DNA of 64,000 bases, from the NCBI GenBank assembly GCA_019096155.1, contig JAHCVI010000005.1, positions 2,862,468 through 2,926,467 of the forward strand. Reading direction: 5' to 3'. A model generated the notes under the pieces. It saw only the letters and a list, made by a program, of their open reading frames with translations. It searched no databases and was not told the origin of the DNA. Positions 34,886-45,322 of this stretch are shown here, in pieces. Made by a program: the position numbers and the translations under genes. Each line of letters starts with the position of its first letter. The stretch's first letter is position 1. Source of the DNA: Staphylotrichum longicolle. Its lineage: Eukaryota > Ascomycota > Sordariomycetes > Sordariales > Chaetomiaceae.

Positions 34886-35825
34886 CTTGACGGTTGGCAA
34901 CCATGCGCGGGTTGTGTATCGAGAATTAACCACGTTAAAAGTGTTGTGTGCCTGAATCAGTGTTGATAAATGCGCTTCTCGTGGTTCACAGTGCGCGGCT
35001 GCTGGTGGGCAGGAGCAATTGCTTCCCGACAAAAAAAAGTCCACGAAAGGACGGATTCCCCACTTTTCTGCCACTGCCTGCTGGGCCCGCTCCGGCATGT
35101 CCAAAGGCGGTGAGAAGCATGCAAGCAACCGGGGATCTGATCAACCGTCCCGGCCCGTTAAGTGAATATCTTCCTGCCTTAACCAAACAACCGTGATAAA
35201 CATTCTCGCCCAAACTCTCTCGTTTAGCTCGCGCTCAAGGATCAAGAGAAGCAGACTGCCAACATGACCTACCGTCTTTTCAGCAATCTTCTCTAGATTA
35301 AGGTTGACTCAAAAATTCCCGTTGACTCTGAAGGGATGAGTCGAGACAAAGATGCTGGATCTGAAGAGAACGAAGTATCTTTGTCGCCTGCGAACTGTTA
35401 GCCGAAAGAACATACGGAAAGACGAATGATTCAGCAGATCCTAACACAGAAAAAGTAGAGACCGGATTCAGTGTCCAAAACTCTAAGCTCGAAAAATCTT
35501 GCGACTGTTGACACCATTTCTGGCCCACTTTGTTAATTTCGTTTCCCTCCAACGATATGATCACTCCGAAATGGATCTCAACGAGCACCTCTTTTCGTCA
35601 TTTGAGTCAGGATACGCAGGAGCCAAGCATGCTCCTCCGCTCTCAATCATTCGCAGACCCGACGCTCAGCCTGCTGCAGCCGCAGCGCGAAATCCCGTGA
35701 GCGAGAGAGTGCCTTTTACCCCGCCTCGAGTGACAAGGCTCTGGCCGACAATGGAGAGATCATGACACTTGTCTCCCACCAACCGGCCGTACAACCTCAT
35801 CGAACTGCCGCAAACTGACATACGT
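34886..35825. promoter_or_regulatory. Divergent promoter region (MTR4 / NLR)
   Basis: 940 bp between divergent start codons, no gene recognised. It separates a core housekeeping gene from the accessory NLR/F-box block. Confidence 0.5.
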
Positions 35826-38767
35826 ATGGCCGACCCATTTGGGATCGTCGGCGTTATCGGCGTCATTGGCCAGATCGCCCAAGTCGCCGTCAAACTGGGG
35901 CTGGACTGGAAAGACGCGCCAGTGGACGCGAAACGCTTCATTTCCGAGCTGCAAACACTCAAGACAGTTCTGTCCGAGACGCACACGAACATTCTCGTCA
36001 ACGATGACTTCAAAAATGCATTTGATGGCCGGCATTCCACATTCCTGACACAATTGGGGGACCCGGCAAACCCCACAAATCCCCCTACAAACACCTCTGC
36101 GATGGTGTCAGCCTGCAAGCAAGAGCTGGACAGTCTTCTCGACGACTTGACGAAGCGAACCCAAGGCCACCGAGCTGGTTGGGAGCGGCTCAAAGGTGCC
36201 TTTCTGGCAAGGAAGACAAGGGAGGCCGTCGAGAACCTTCAGCGTCAGTGCGGGACGTTGAACAGCTTGATGGCTGTGGACGCCCTTGCTCTCGGCGCCC
36301 GCATTCACAAAGAAGTCACAGACGCAAGGAGAGAGCAGAAGCTCTGGCAGGCGGACCGAGAGAACAAGGCCGTCCTTGACTGGGTCACGACGGTTGACTA
36401 CAGTAGCCAGCAGAGCGATTTCATCAGACGTCGACAACCGGGCACAGGGCAGTGGCTGCTGGACTCGACGGAATATCAGCAGTGGTCCGAGAACGCGAAG
36501 CAGACCCTTTTCTGTCCAGGCATCCCAGGAGCTGGCAAGACGATCCTGACGTCCATTGTCGTGGACGACCTCCATGCGCGGTTTCAGGATGATGTGCATA
36601 TCGGCATCGCATACCTGTACTGCAACTTCCGACGCCAGGACCAGAAAGTTGAAGATCTTTTGTCAAATCTGATAAGGCAACTGTCGCAAGACCAGCCATC
36701 TTTACCAGAGTGCCTGAGGATTCTCTATGACAAGTACAAGGGTAGGACCCGGCCACCACTTGACGAGCTATCCAGGGCCCTGCAGACCGTGGCGAATCTC
36801 TTTTCGAAGATCTTCATCGTCATCGATGCTCTTGACGAATGCCGGCTATCCGATGGCAGTCGATCTAATCTTCTGACGGAGATCTTCGCCCTGCAGAGCA
36901 AATCCGGAGCAAACATCTTTGCAACATCGAGGTTTATTCTAAATGTTACTGAGAGATTCAAGAACAGCGTAGTACTAGAGATCCGAGCGCACCCGGGAGA
37001 CATCCAGCGGTACATCGAGGGCAATATCGCTCATCTTCCTTCATGTGTTGCGCGGCGTCCGGATTTGCAGAGGGAGGTCATGACCAAGATCATACGGGCA
37101 GTTGATGGAATGTATGTTGAGCTACGTTCTTCTCCTGGGGTCGCGCTAACTGAACAAGGTTCCTTCTTGCGCAACTCCATCTGGACTCCTTGAAGGGGAA
37201 AAGATCCGTCAAGGCCATACGAGCGGCTTTGGAAACATTGCATACAGGCTCCCAAGCATACGATCATGCATACGATGATGCGATGGGTCGGATTGAAAGC
37301 CAACTCAAGGACCAAGAAGAGCTTGCGAAGCAAGTCCTATCGTGGATCACCTGCGCAAAGCGGCCGCTCTCCACCACTGAACTGCAGCACGCCCTTGGTG
37401 TTGAAGTGGGCGAGACTGAGCTGGACCCGGACAACATCCCGCTGGTGGAGGACATGGTTTCTGTTTGTGCAGGGCTGGTCACAGTGGATGAGGAGAGCAG
37501 CATCATCCGCTTGGTGCACTACACAGCGCAGGAATACTTTGCACGCACATGGAAGCGATGGTTCCCAAATGCACAGGCCGACATCACGGAGATTTGCGCC
37601 ACATACCTGTCGTTCAGCTGCTTCGAGAGCGACCCTTACCTCACAGCTGCCGCGGTCTGGAACCGGCTGCATCGGAACCAGCTCTACAGATACGCTGCCT
37701 GCCACTGGGGTGAGCATGCTCGTGAGGCGGGAGGAACTTCTCGGGCAGCTCTAAACCTTCTCAAGAGCGACCCTCTAGTTGAAGCACACATGCAGGCGAT
37801 GATGGCAATCAATTCGGAATGGCTTTTCGAGTTACTCAGTCAGTCTCCGAAGCGAATGCATGGGTTGCTTGTCGCGGCATATTTCGGAATATTAGAAGCA
37901 GTGGAGAGCTTGTTGGAAAGCAGCAACAACAACAATTGCGAAGATAGTTTCGGCCGGACGCCACTGTGGTGGGCCGCTAGGAATGGTCACGAGGCAGTCG
38001 TCGAGATGCTTCTCAGGGTAGGAAACGCCGATATCAACTCGAAGGATGACAATGGCTGGACGGCTCTATCGAGGGCGGCTTGGTATGGACACGAGAAGGT
38101 GGTCAAGATGCTTCTTGAGACAGGAAAGGCCGATGTTAATTCGAGGGATAAGAACGACTGGACGCCTCTATCGAGGGCGGCTTGGAATGGACACGAGGCG
38201 GTGGTTAAGATGCTTCTCGAGATAGGAAACGCCGATGTCAACTCGAAGGATAACGATGGCCAGACGCCGCTATCTCGAGCTCTGAAACCGATATTGTCGG
38301 TCGCCGTGGACGGAAATGATCGAGTCTCCGAGCTATCTCTCGAGATAGAAAGGTTTTGGGATGGACACGTGGCAGTGGTCAAGATGCTTATCGAGATGGG
38401 AAAGGCCGATGTCGACTTGAAGGATAACGACGGCCGAACGGTGCTGTCTCTGGCGGCAGGGGAGGGGAACGAGGCGCTAGTCAAGTTGCTTCTCGAGACG
38501 GGAAGAGCCAATATCGAGTCAAAGGACAGCAACGGCTGGACACCGCTGTGTGGGGCGGCTTGGAAGGGACGCGAGGGGGTAGTCAAGATGCTTCTTGACA
38601 TACCAAATATCGATGCTGCCGCAGAAGATGTATGCGGGCTAACGGCACTACAACTGGCCGCTTTCAATCATCACGGGGATGTCGAGAGATTGCTATTGGC
38701 ACACAACGTTCCGATCGCGTCAGACTTTTACGGTCTGCAGAATCTGTTTCACGTGACAACAACATAG
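35826..38767 (+). CDS. STAND/NLR-type NACHT ATPase with ankyrin repeats
   Basis: Fungal NLR-like signal protein; such proteins act in non-self recognition and programmed cell death, but the ligand here is unknown. Exons 35826-37111 and 37159-38767 (47-bp intron with CTAAC branch); 964 residues. The start is the ATG of MADPFGIVGVIG; the earlier in-frame codon is TTG. Residues 1 to about 115 fit the fungal STAND N-terminal (Helo-like) type. NACHT: Walker A GIPGAGKT at 232-239, Walker B IFIVIDALDEC near 329. A winged-helix part follows (SWITCAKRPLSTTELQHAL). About six ankyrin units lie between residues 690 and 950 (for example NGWTALSRAAWYGHEKVVKML). One unit is split by about 25 extra residues. 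It lies beside an F-box pair. Domain order is firm; a role in incompatibility is family inference. Confidence 0.92.
37950..38710 (+). repeat. Tandem ankyrin-coding repeats (about 102-bp unit)
   Basis: Successive units share the pattern [ND]xxTxLxxAAxxGxExVVxMLLExG at protein level and long DNA stretches, such as TCGAGGGCGGCTTGG at both 38070 and 38173. The third unit is interrupted (about 38283-38360) before the second half of the motif resumes. Confidence 0.8.
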
Positions 38768-39088
38768 ATAGAGTCATAACTAGTTTCTTCTAACTTACCT
38801 TAGTAACCAATCCACGTTCTCTTCCTGAATGACTAGTATCGCGACGTCATAGGGTGTGGGATGGCCGCATGGTCGCCAGCCTGATTTACGGCGATGCTGT
38901 CAAATGGGATCAACTAGTGCGCGAGTATGGGGAGACAGAAATGTGCTAGATCCCCTCGAGAGCGGACCATGTCGATGTTCATTCCAATACCAGTTGCTTG
39001 CCCTTCTATTCCGCCGACGCCGTGTGTTCTTAACAACAAGTGTGTGATTCCTGCTTTTCCCTGTAAATGTGGCCCTGGCCTAAGCAAA
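38768..39088. other. Intergenic between convergent NLR and F-box genes
   Basis: 321 bp with no supported gene. Confidence 0.5.
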
Positions 39089-40126
39089 TCAATATGGCAG
39101 CAAGAGAGGAATGCTAGAAAACATGAAAGGTGTGCCGGGCGAGTCGCCCTCAAACAAATCCCTCTCTTCATCCCTGGGACCATTGGGCCGCACCGACTTC
39201 CCCCCAGCATCCCACTCTATGTTGTTGTCCAGTTGGAACCGCTTTCCCGAGATGGCGTCAAATGCAATGATATCAAGAGACGGAAGGGTATGCGATATGA
39301 CCCTCACCATCCGAGGATTGCACAGTCGCGCCGACAGCGTTGTCGCCCGTCTCTCCATGGCCTCCTTCAACTGCAGAGAATCGCTACCGGATGGGGACCG
39401 GCAGCTTCTGGAGTGGCGGTACGACGTGGACGTGTCCGATAGCTCCGAGAGACTCAAATTGATGGTGACCTCCTTGAGAGCAAGCGGCTTCTCGCCCGCG
39501 GTTTCTCCTAGTACCACTTCGCACACATGCTCCATCCGGCAACGGAGTCTATGAAGCGACGGAAGCAAACCATTGATTGAGCGGCAGAGATGCAGTCCAG
39601 GATCGTCAGCCGGCTTCTTGAGAGGGCAGCTTGCGGTGTCGATTTCCAACGTGGTTAGACGCCAGACGGACAGCACATCAGCCAAAGGCTTGGCCACCAG
39701 ACAGTGCCGGCGCTCCATACCGGGGGCTCTCGCCTTGAGATCAAGAGACTGTAGGCCAGGGCACCGCCGCAGGGTGTCAGCCAGCTTGGCTAGCGACGCG
39801 TTCGGCTGCAGAGCCGGTTCGTCATCGCCAGATACCGGTGAGGGCTCATTGACATCAACTGACGGCGGCTGTGTGAGTTTCCCATATTCGAGACAGAGAC
39901 TGACGGCGGCAATATGGGGCTGACTCCGAGAGAGAAGTGCGTCGTCATTAGTGAACTTTGTCAGCGACGTTGTTGTCAGCTGGAGCTGCCGGACGAGGAC
40001 CTTCCACGCGAAGTCAAACCAATCCCTCGACACTGTCAGGCGTCGAACATCCTGGGCAAAGAACTCGGGGCCTAGGTGCTTGAAAATCAAGAGCAGGAGC
40101 TCTGGCGGGAGCTGAAGGAGAGCCAT
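39089..40126 (-). CDS. F-box-like protein, paralogue 1
   Basis: Single exon, 345 residues from the ATG at 40126 (MALLQLPPELLLLIFKHLG). The first 45 residues fit an F-box (LPPELLLLIFKHL... VSRDWFDFAWKVLVR), which normally docks a protein on Skp1 in SCF ubiquitin ligases. The remainder has a leucine-spaced pattern (LRRCPGLQSLDLKARAP, LTTLEIDTAS, SLHRLRCRMEHVCE) that could form degenerate LRRs for target binding. It ends after RVISHTLPSLDIIAFDAISGKRF and an acidic tail. An in-frame upstream extension exists, but its first codon is alternative and the F-box begins at 40126. The neighbouring gene at 40636-41761 is a clear tandem paralogue. Target unknown. Confidence 0.8.
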   Translation of the reverse strand: MALLQLPPELLLLIFKHLGPEFFAQDVRRLTVSRDWFDFAWKVLVRQLQLTTTSLTKFTNDDALLSRSQPHIAAVSLCLEYGKLTQPPSVDVNEPSPVSGDDEPALQPNASLAKLADTLRRCPGLQSLDLKARAPGMERRHCLVAKPLADVLSVWRLTTLEIDTASCPLKKPADDPGLHLCRSINGLLPSLHRLRCRMEHVCEVVLGETAGEKPLALKEVTINLSLSELSDTSTSYRHSRSCRSPSGSDSLQLKEAMERRATTLSARLCNPRMVRVISHTLPSLDIIAFDAISGKRFQLDNNIEWDAGGKSVRPNGPRDEERDLFEGDSPGTPFMFSSIPLLLPY

Positions 40127-40635
40127 TGAGCGTTCACGACAGACCGTGCAGAATCCAGGTGAAATGGCGATGGTTTGAGCGAGTGCAGCATCCAAGTACA
40201 AGTAATGTCTTGGTGGGTCTTCCATGCATGTGGAGGTGGAGGCACAGCCCAACTAGCCCCGTTTGCCTTTTGTGTATTCCGGTCTCTCGGCAAAGGGAAA
40301 GCCTCCCTAGCTCACAGGTTTGGTTTACACCCGCGTGTTTTTAACTCAGTAACGACGAGAATGTCAGGTAACCAACGGGAATTCTGCACAGTCTAGAGGG
40401 GATTGCAAGAAACAACTTGAAAGCCGATAGCCTTTCAACGCAAAACTGCCCGGTCATGAAAACCACGGTTGGTTTCGACAGATGATGACATTGCAACAGA
40501 AAGTTATGGTGGCCACTTTCCTGTTATAGTGGGAAATGGAAGACTGCGACTGCAACTGCCCCTCAACTGTGACTGACTTCCCACTCCCTCCTCCCATCCA
40601 CTCACCCCAACCACAGACATCGAAAACCTAATAAT
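40127..40635. other. Intergenic between the two F-box paralogues
   Basis: 509 bp; carries the promoter of paralogue 1 and the 3' flank of paralogue 2. No other gene seen. Confidence 0.5.
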
Positions 40636-41761
40636 TCAAATCTCCTCAAACTCCTCCACCTCGTCCTCCAGCTCCGCCACATCCTCCTCCTCCCACACCT
40701 CCCCCTCCGCCGCCCAATCCCGCCCATCATAAAACGGCAGCTCCACCCGCCTCCCCTCGACCGCATCAAACGCAAACACCTCCCGGCGGCAGCCGGTGCG
40801 ACAGCACCCTCACCATCTTCACACCCCTACTCCTTCCTACCTTCTCCACAAACACCGTCGCCGCCTCGCTCATGGCCTTCCGCAGCTGCGCGATCCCTAA
40901 CCTTTTCTCATTCTCATCCCCCTCCGCCCCGCCGCTACGGTGATGATGATGATGCTGCTGACGACGACGACGACGACGACACCCCCTAGCGTGCCGCCAC
41001 GAGACGACCGTCTCGGAGTTCTCGGCCAGGCTGAGGTTGACGATGACCTCCTCCAGGTGATGATGGAGCGGCGCGCCAGCGGAGGCGGGGGGTGCGAGGA
41101 GGGCGGGGCAGACGGATTCCATGCGGCAGCGCAGGCGGCGGAGGGACGGGGAGGAGACGAGGAGGGTGTTGATGGCGTGGCAGAGGTGGGTATCGCCGTC
41201 GTTGCTGCCGTCGTCGTCTTCTAAGGGAGAGGAGGACTGGTGGATGTGACTTGTGGCGGTGTCGATGTCGAGGGTGGTGAGGTGGAAAACTGAAGCCGGG
41301 GGGAAGCAAAGGAGTGTGCAGAGAGAGGTGGCGGTCAGGTATTCGCGGTGCTGGGGCAGGTCGAGGGCGCGGGCGCGGAGGGTGAGGGAGCGCAGGGCGG
41401 GGCCACGGTGCAAGGTGGTGGAGAGCCGGGTGAGGGATGTGGCGGTTTGAGACCATTCGTCGGAGGGGCTGGGGTTGGTGATTTGGTCGGTGCGTGACTG
41501 GGCTGGGCTGCGAGGCGTGGCTTCCAGGTAGATCTTGACTGTGGTAATGTAGGGCTGGCTTTGGGTAAGGAGAGCGTGGTCATGAGTGAACTGTCTGAGC
41601 GACCGAGCGGTGAACTGCAGGTCCCGCAACAACACCTTCCAGGCTAGGCCATACCATGATTTCGAAACGGTCAGACGCCGGGTGTCCTGGCGGAAGAATT
41701 GTGCCCCCAGGTAATTGAGAATGTGGAACAAGAGCTCTACGGGCAGCTGAAAGATACCCAT
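40636..41761 (-). CDS. F-box-like protein, paralogue 2 (C-terminus frame-shifted)
   Basis: Tandem paralogue of the gene at 39089-40126. The ATG at 41761 begins MGIFQLPVELLFHILNYLG, an F-box with the same following block (RRLTVSKSWYGLAWKVLLRD). Shared later blocks include LTTLDIDTATS, SLRRLRCRMESVCP and VIVNLSLAENSETVVSWRHAR. An internal His/Arg-rich insert (about 40930-40985) is absent from paralogue 1. The frame stops at 40766 after RVLSHRLPPG. Removing one base around 40779-40784 continues it as VFAFDAVEGRRVELPFYDG plus a Glu-rich tail to TGA 40636-40638. That matches paralogue 1 (IIAFDAISGKRFQL), so the extension is real coding sequence: 374 residues in all. Either a sequencing error or a recent truncation. 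Confidence 0.8.
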
Positions 41762-42458
41762 GGTGTGTTGGGGCTCGAGGCTGTGTCAAAGGGAAGAAGT
41801 GAGACCGGCGGCTTAAGACCTGACTTGGTTGATGCAACAAGTGAGGCATCCGACCTTGGCATCACTGAGCAAGATTTTTTTGAGAGAATTGTAACTGGGG
41901 AAGCAGAAACGGGAATGCATTCCGTTTGTTCTACGGCACAGCTTGAAAAATCCCATCGGACAGGTTGTCCATGATTGCGAGTGACAAGACGGCCCAGCAC
42001 TGGAGAAACCGAAGGGAAAGAGACTCCGTCCGCGGACTCCGCGGACAGATCACTTAAGTAAGTCGGACCACACTCGCACTTGTGACTTGTTGGCGTTCCT
42101 CATACAGAACCACGGGATGGTCAAGTGCTGAGACACATTCCGCCATCCATAAATATAACTGCGTCGTGGAGACTTTGATGTTGTATTCGAGGTTTAGTCT
42201 TCGGTGGTGGGCATCTAGCTGACCCCTGCCCGTTCGGCCCCACACCACGGTCACGGCCCGCAGCGTGTGGATCAAAACCGCCGGTTCCGAGGCAACCGCC
42301 CGGACGCGACCCACATGAAAATTGATTTGCTGGGGATGCAAGCTCAACACTCTCCTCGGACCTTCCCAAAAAGTTTATAGGCCCCGTGTCTCCCGAACAG
42401 CACACCCACAACGATTCCTCCCAGGATTGCTCGCCATCGCAAGTGGGAAACACCGACA
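41762..42458. promoter_or_regulatory. Divergent promoter region (F-box 2 / TSC13)
   Basis: 697 bp between divergent start codons. A short palindromic CCGCGGACTCCGCGG lies near 42029-42043. No gene recognised. Confidence 0.45.
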
Positions 42459-43474
42459 ATGGCAACCAAGCTCTCGCTCAAACTCAGCAACCGGGCGCCC
42501 AAAAAGCCCATCAAGAAGCTGCCGCCCTCGGTCGACCTGCCCCACGATGCCACCGTCGAGGACGCCAAGGTGCTGATTGCCCGTCAGTCGGGCTTCACCG
42601 ACTTCAACCGCATCGGCCTGTTCGACCCGACCACCAAGCAGATCCTCAAGAACCGCAGGGCCCTCGTCCGCGATGAGCCTGGTGTTGTCTCGGCCGGCGA
42701 GCTGGTCGTCAAGGACCTGGGTACGACCTCCTCCGCGAGTCTGCTGGCAATACTACTACAACTTACTAACCTCCTCCCGCTGCAGGCCCCCAGGTCGCCT
42801 GGCGCACCGTCTTCGTCATCGAGTACTTCGGCCCCATCCTGTTCCACGTCCTGATCCTGCTCGTGCGCCCCTACATCTACCGCATCCCGCCCTTCGTCTA
42901 CAAGAGCGAGGCCGAGACGCCCATGACGCAGGTGCAGTGGCTGCTCTTCGGCCTCTTCAACCTGCACTTCCTCAAGCGCGAGTACGAGACCGTCTTCGTG
43001 CACAAGTTCTCGGCCAACACCATGCCCGCCCGCAACATTGTCCGCAACTCGGCCTTTTACTGGCTCATGGCCGGCCTGCTGTGCGCCCTCGACATCTACG
43101 CGCCCGGCAACCTGTCGGCCCGCGACGGGCTGGTGCCCCTCGACTACGTGGGCCTCGCCCTGTTCGCCGTGGGCGAGACGTGCAACTGGATCGTGCACCA
43201 GCACCTGGCCAGCCTGCGCAAGCCCGGCGGCACCGAGAAGGGCATCCCGAACTGCATCGGCAGCAGCCTCGTCACGAGCCCCAACTACATGTTCGAGGTG
43301 CTCGCGTGGGTCGGCGTGATCCTGGTGAGCCGCAGCTGGGCCGTCGTGCTCTTCATCTGCACCGGCATCGTCTACATGCGCAGCTGGTCGCGCGGCAAGG
43401 AGAAGGCGCTGCGCAACGAGTTTGGCGACCGTTACAAGAAGAAGCGGTACACGATGCTGCCGGGCCTGATTTAA
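42459..43474 (+). CDS. TSC13: Very-long-chain trans-2-enoyl-CoA reductase, Tsc13
   Basis: ER membrane enzyme for the last step of each very-long-chain fatty-acid elongation cycle (NADPH-dependent trans-2-enoyl-CoA reduction). Exons 42459-42720 and 42786-43474; 316 residues. The N-terminal about 85 residues form the ubiquitin-like cytosolic part (LPPSVDLPHDATVEDAKVLI). The C-terminal steroid-reductase-like domain has several membrane segments (VFVIEYFGPILFHVLILLV, FYWLMAGLLCALDIY, LDYVGLALFAVGETCNWIV, MFEVLAWVGVILVSRSW). It ends with the typical catalytic tail: FGDRYKKKRYTMLPGLI, where the conserved Tyr and basic residues sit. The join GTACGACC...CTGCAG gives DLGPQVAWRTVF. High confidence. Confidence 0.95.
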
Positions 43475-43676
43475 GGGGTGGGAGTTGGGGTGGCGGAAGT
43501 GTATGATACCCGTCGGCGTTGTAACGGGTCAGGGGTGGCAGCGATTCCACTGCCGAGTTGATGTTGTATTTAGGTGCTCAAAAAAAAAAAAAATTCCGTT
43601 TCAAAACTTCTGTCCAGTGTCATCATCATGCCCTGTCATATCTCATAGCCTCGTGCCTCGTAAAACCGCGATTCCT

Positions 43677-44716
43677 TCAAGCCGCACCCAAACCTTCCCG
43701 TGGCGGCGACGCAGGCAACGGCACCGTCTCGGCGCCCCCATCCCCCATCACCACATCCCCATCCCCGTCCCTGTCCCTCCCTCCCTCACCACCACCACCT
43801 CCTCCCCCTCCCATCCCCCCTCCCATCCTCCTCCCATCCTCCTCCTCCTCCTCCCCCTCCCAATCACTCCCACTCCCACTCCCACTCCCACTCCACTCAC
43901 TCCCCGTCCCATCCCCCTCCCCTCCCCCTCTCCCCATCCCCCTCCCTCACGATCCTCAACGTCTCCTCGAGAATCACAAACTCCCTCTCCAGCATCTCAG
44001 CCCAGTTCTGCACATTCCCAATCTCCTTCACCTTCTTCGCGTGCGCGTCCGCCAACTTCCCCAATTTATCATTCTCCCTCCGGAGCGCGTCCGTCGCTTT
44101 CACGATATCCCTTTCTTGTTTTTCAATGGCCGCGTTGTTGGCGTGCAGCAGCGCCGCGCGCGTCGTCAGCTCGCGGTCGACGAGGTTGGAGATGGAGGCC
44201 AGCACGGCGGAGCGGGCCTGGGCGATTTCGGAGGGGGAGGAGGGGGAGGACGGGGAGAGGGGGAGGAGGAGTGCGGCGGGAGGGTCGTGGATGGGGAGGG
44301 AGGGAGGTGGTTGTGGTTGTGGTTGTGGGGAGGGTTGTTTGGGAGAGTGCGGGGTGGGGGAGGGTGGTGGTGGTTGTGGTGGTGGTGGTGGTTGCTGTTG
44401 ATGATGATGAAGAAGAAGGGTGGGAAGTCGACACAGACACGGAGACGGACGAGGCGGCGACAGAGGGGGCGCCTGCAGCAGCAGAGGGGCTAGAGGCGGG
44501 TGGTTTCGGTTTCGGTTTCGAGGCCGAAGCGACGGAGAGCAGAGACGAAAAGATGCTGGCGGGTCTGGAGGAGGAGGCGCCGGATGGGTTGGCGGGCCCG
44601 GCGCTGGTGGACGGGGAGGACGCCGTCGCTGTCGCGCTGGTCACAGAGGGCGCCGAGGGTTGGGCCCGGCCGATGGACGCAGGTGTGAGCCGCATCGGCG
44701 CCGCTGAAGACGGCAT
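43677..44716 (-). CDS. BLS1: BLOC1S1/GCN5L1-like endosomal complex subunit (two frameshifts)
   Basis: Likely subunit of the fungal BLOC-1 complex on endosomes. The ATG at 44716 begins a long Ser/Thr/Pro-rich leader (about 170 residues). The core (43940-44210) is helical: NNAAIEKQERDIVKATDALR, then KEIGNVQNWAEMLEREF and ILEETLRIV. It matches the end of GCN5L1/BLOC1S1, where a KEIGDVENWA-type block is conserved. The leader and core are in different frames (one extra base somewhere in 44210-44430). A Gly/Ser/Asp-rich tail from about 43937 to the stop at 43677 is in a third frame (extra base in the G-rich 43915-43945). With both corrected the length is 345 residues. Core family call moderate; leader and tail are low complexity and less sure. 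Confidence 0.7.
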
Positions 44717-45322
44717 CTTTCTTGCCGGCACGTGTAAAGAACGCTCAGGGAGTAGATGTAAAAGTCAAGCACTCAAGGAGAAAACCGTGCATAAGCGCGC
44801 GTTAGAGCCGGATTATGCATTCGTCACGCGGGCACTTTGCGTTTCGCAGCATGGCGGGATGAATGGGGAGAAATGGTGCGGGGATGTTTGACATGTCTGG
44901 AGTGGTTCGAGTGGGTGAGTGAGGTTGCAGCACCCCATGTGACGGAAAAAGAAACTAGAAACGGGATACACCACTACAGTCCGTCCAGTAACACCATGTC
45001 AGGAGCACAGTCACTCGTCCAGCCCTCGCAATTGTCAAGCAGCGCTCGTTTTCTATGAGAAGTGCTCGCTTGCGATACGGCTTTGCCTGCCTTTGTAGAC
45101 CCCCCGACCCAACCCAGCCAACCCAACCAATATGCATCCAACTGACCAGACATTATGGATATCCCATGAGCCCAAACCCGCCATGCCTCCGACGCCATGC
45201 AACCGCAATGAACCAGACCGCGCAGGAACTCAACTGTCCCCCAAACCACATCCCCCAGCCACATATGCCAGAAATGCGCCCGATCCCTTTCTCCCAAAAT
45301 ATCCCAAACTTCCCCTATCCCT
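44717..45322. other. Intergenic: BLS1 promoter and SOG2 3' flank
   Basis: 606 bp; no gene seen. Repeated CCCAAcCCAgCCAA-type sequence lies at about 45108-45131. Confidence 0.45.

Noticed and set aside
35769..35825. N-terminal extension of the NLR
   Set aside because: Its first codon is TTG; the ATG at 35826 begins the recognisable N-terminal domain.
43700..44493. Plus-strand Pro/Ser-rich open frames opposite the BLOC1S1-like gene
   Set aside because: They are antisense to the conserved helical core and consist of low-complexity Pro/Ser/Arg.
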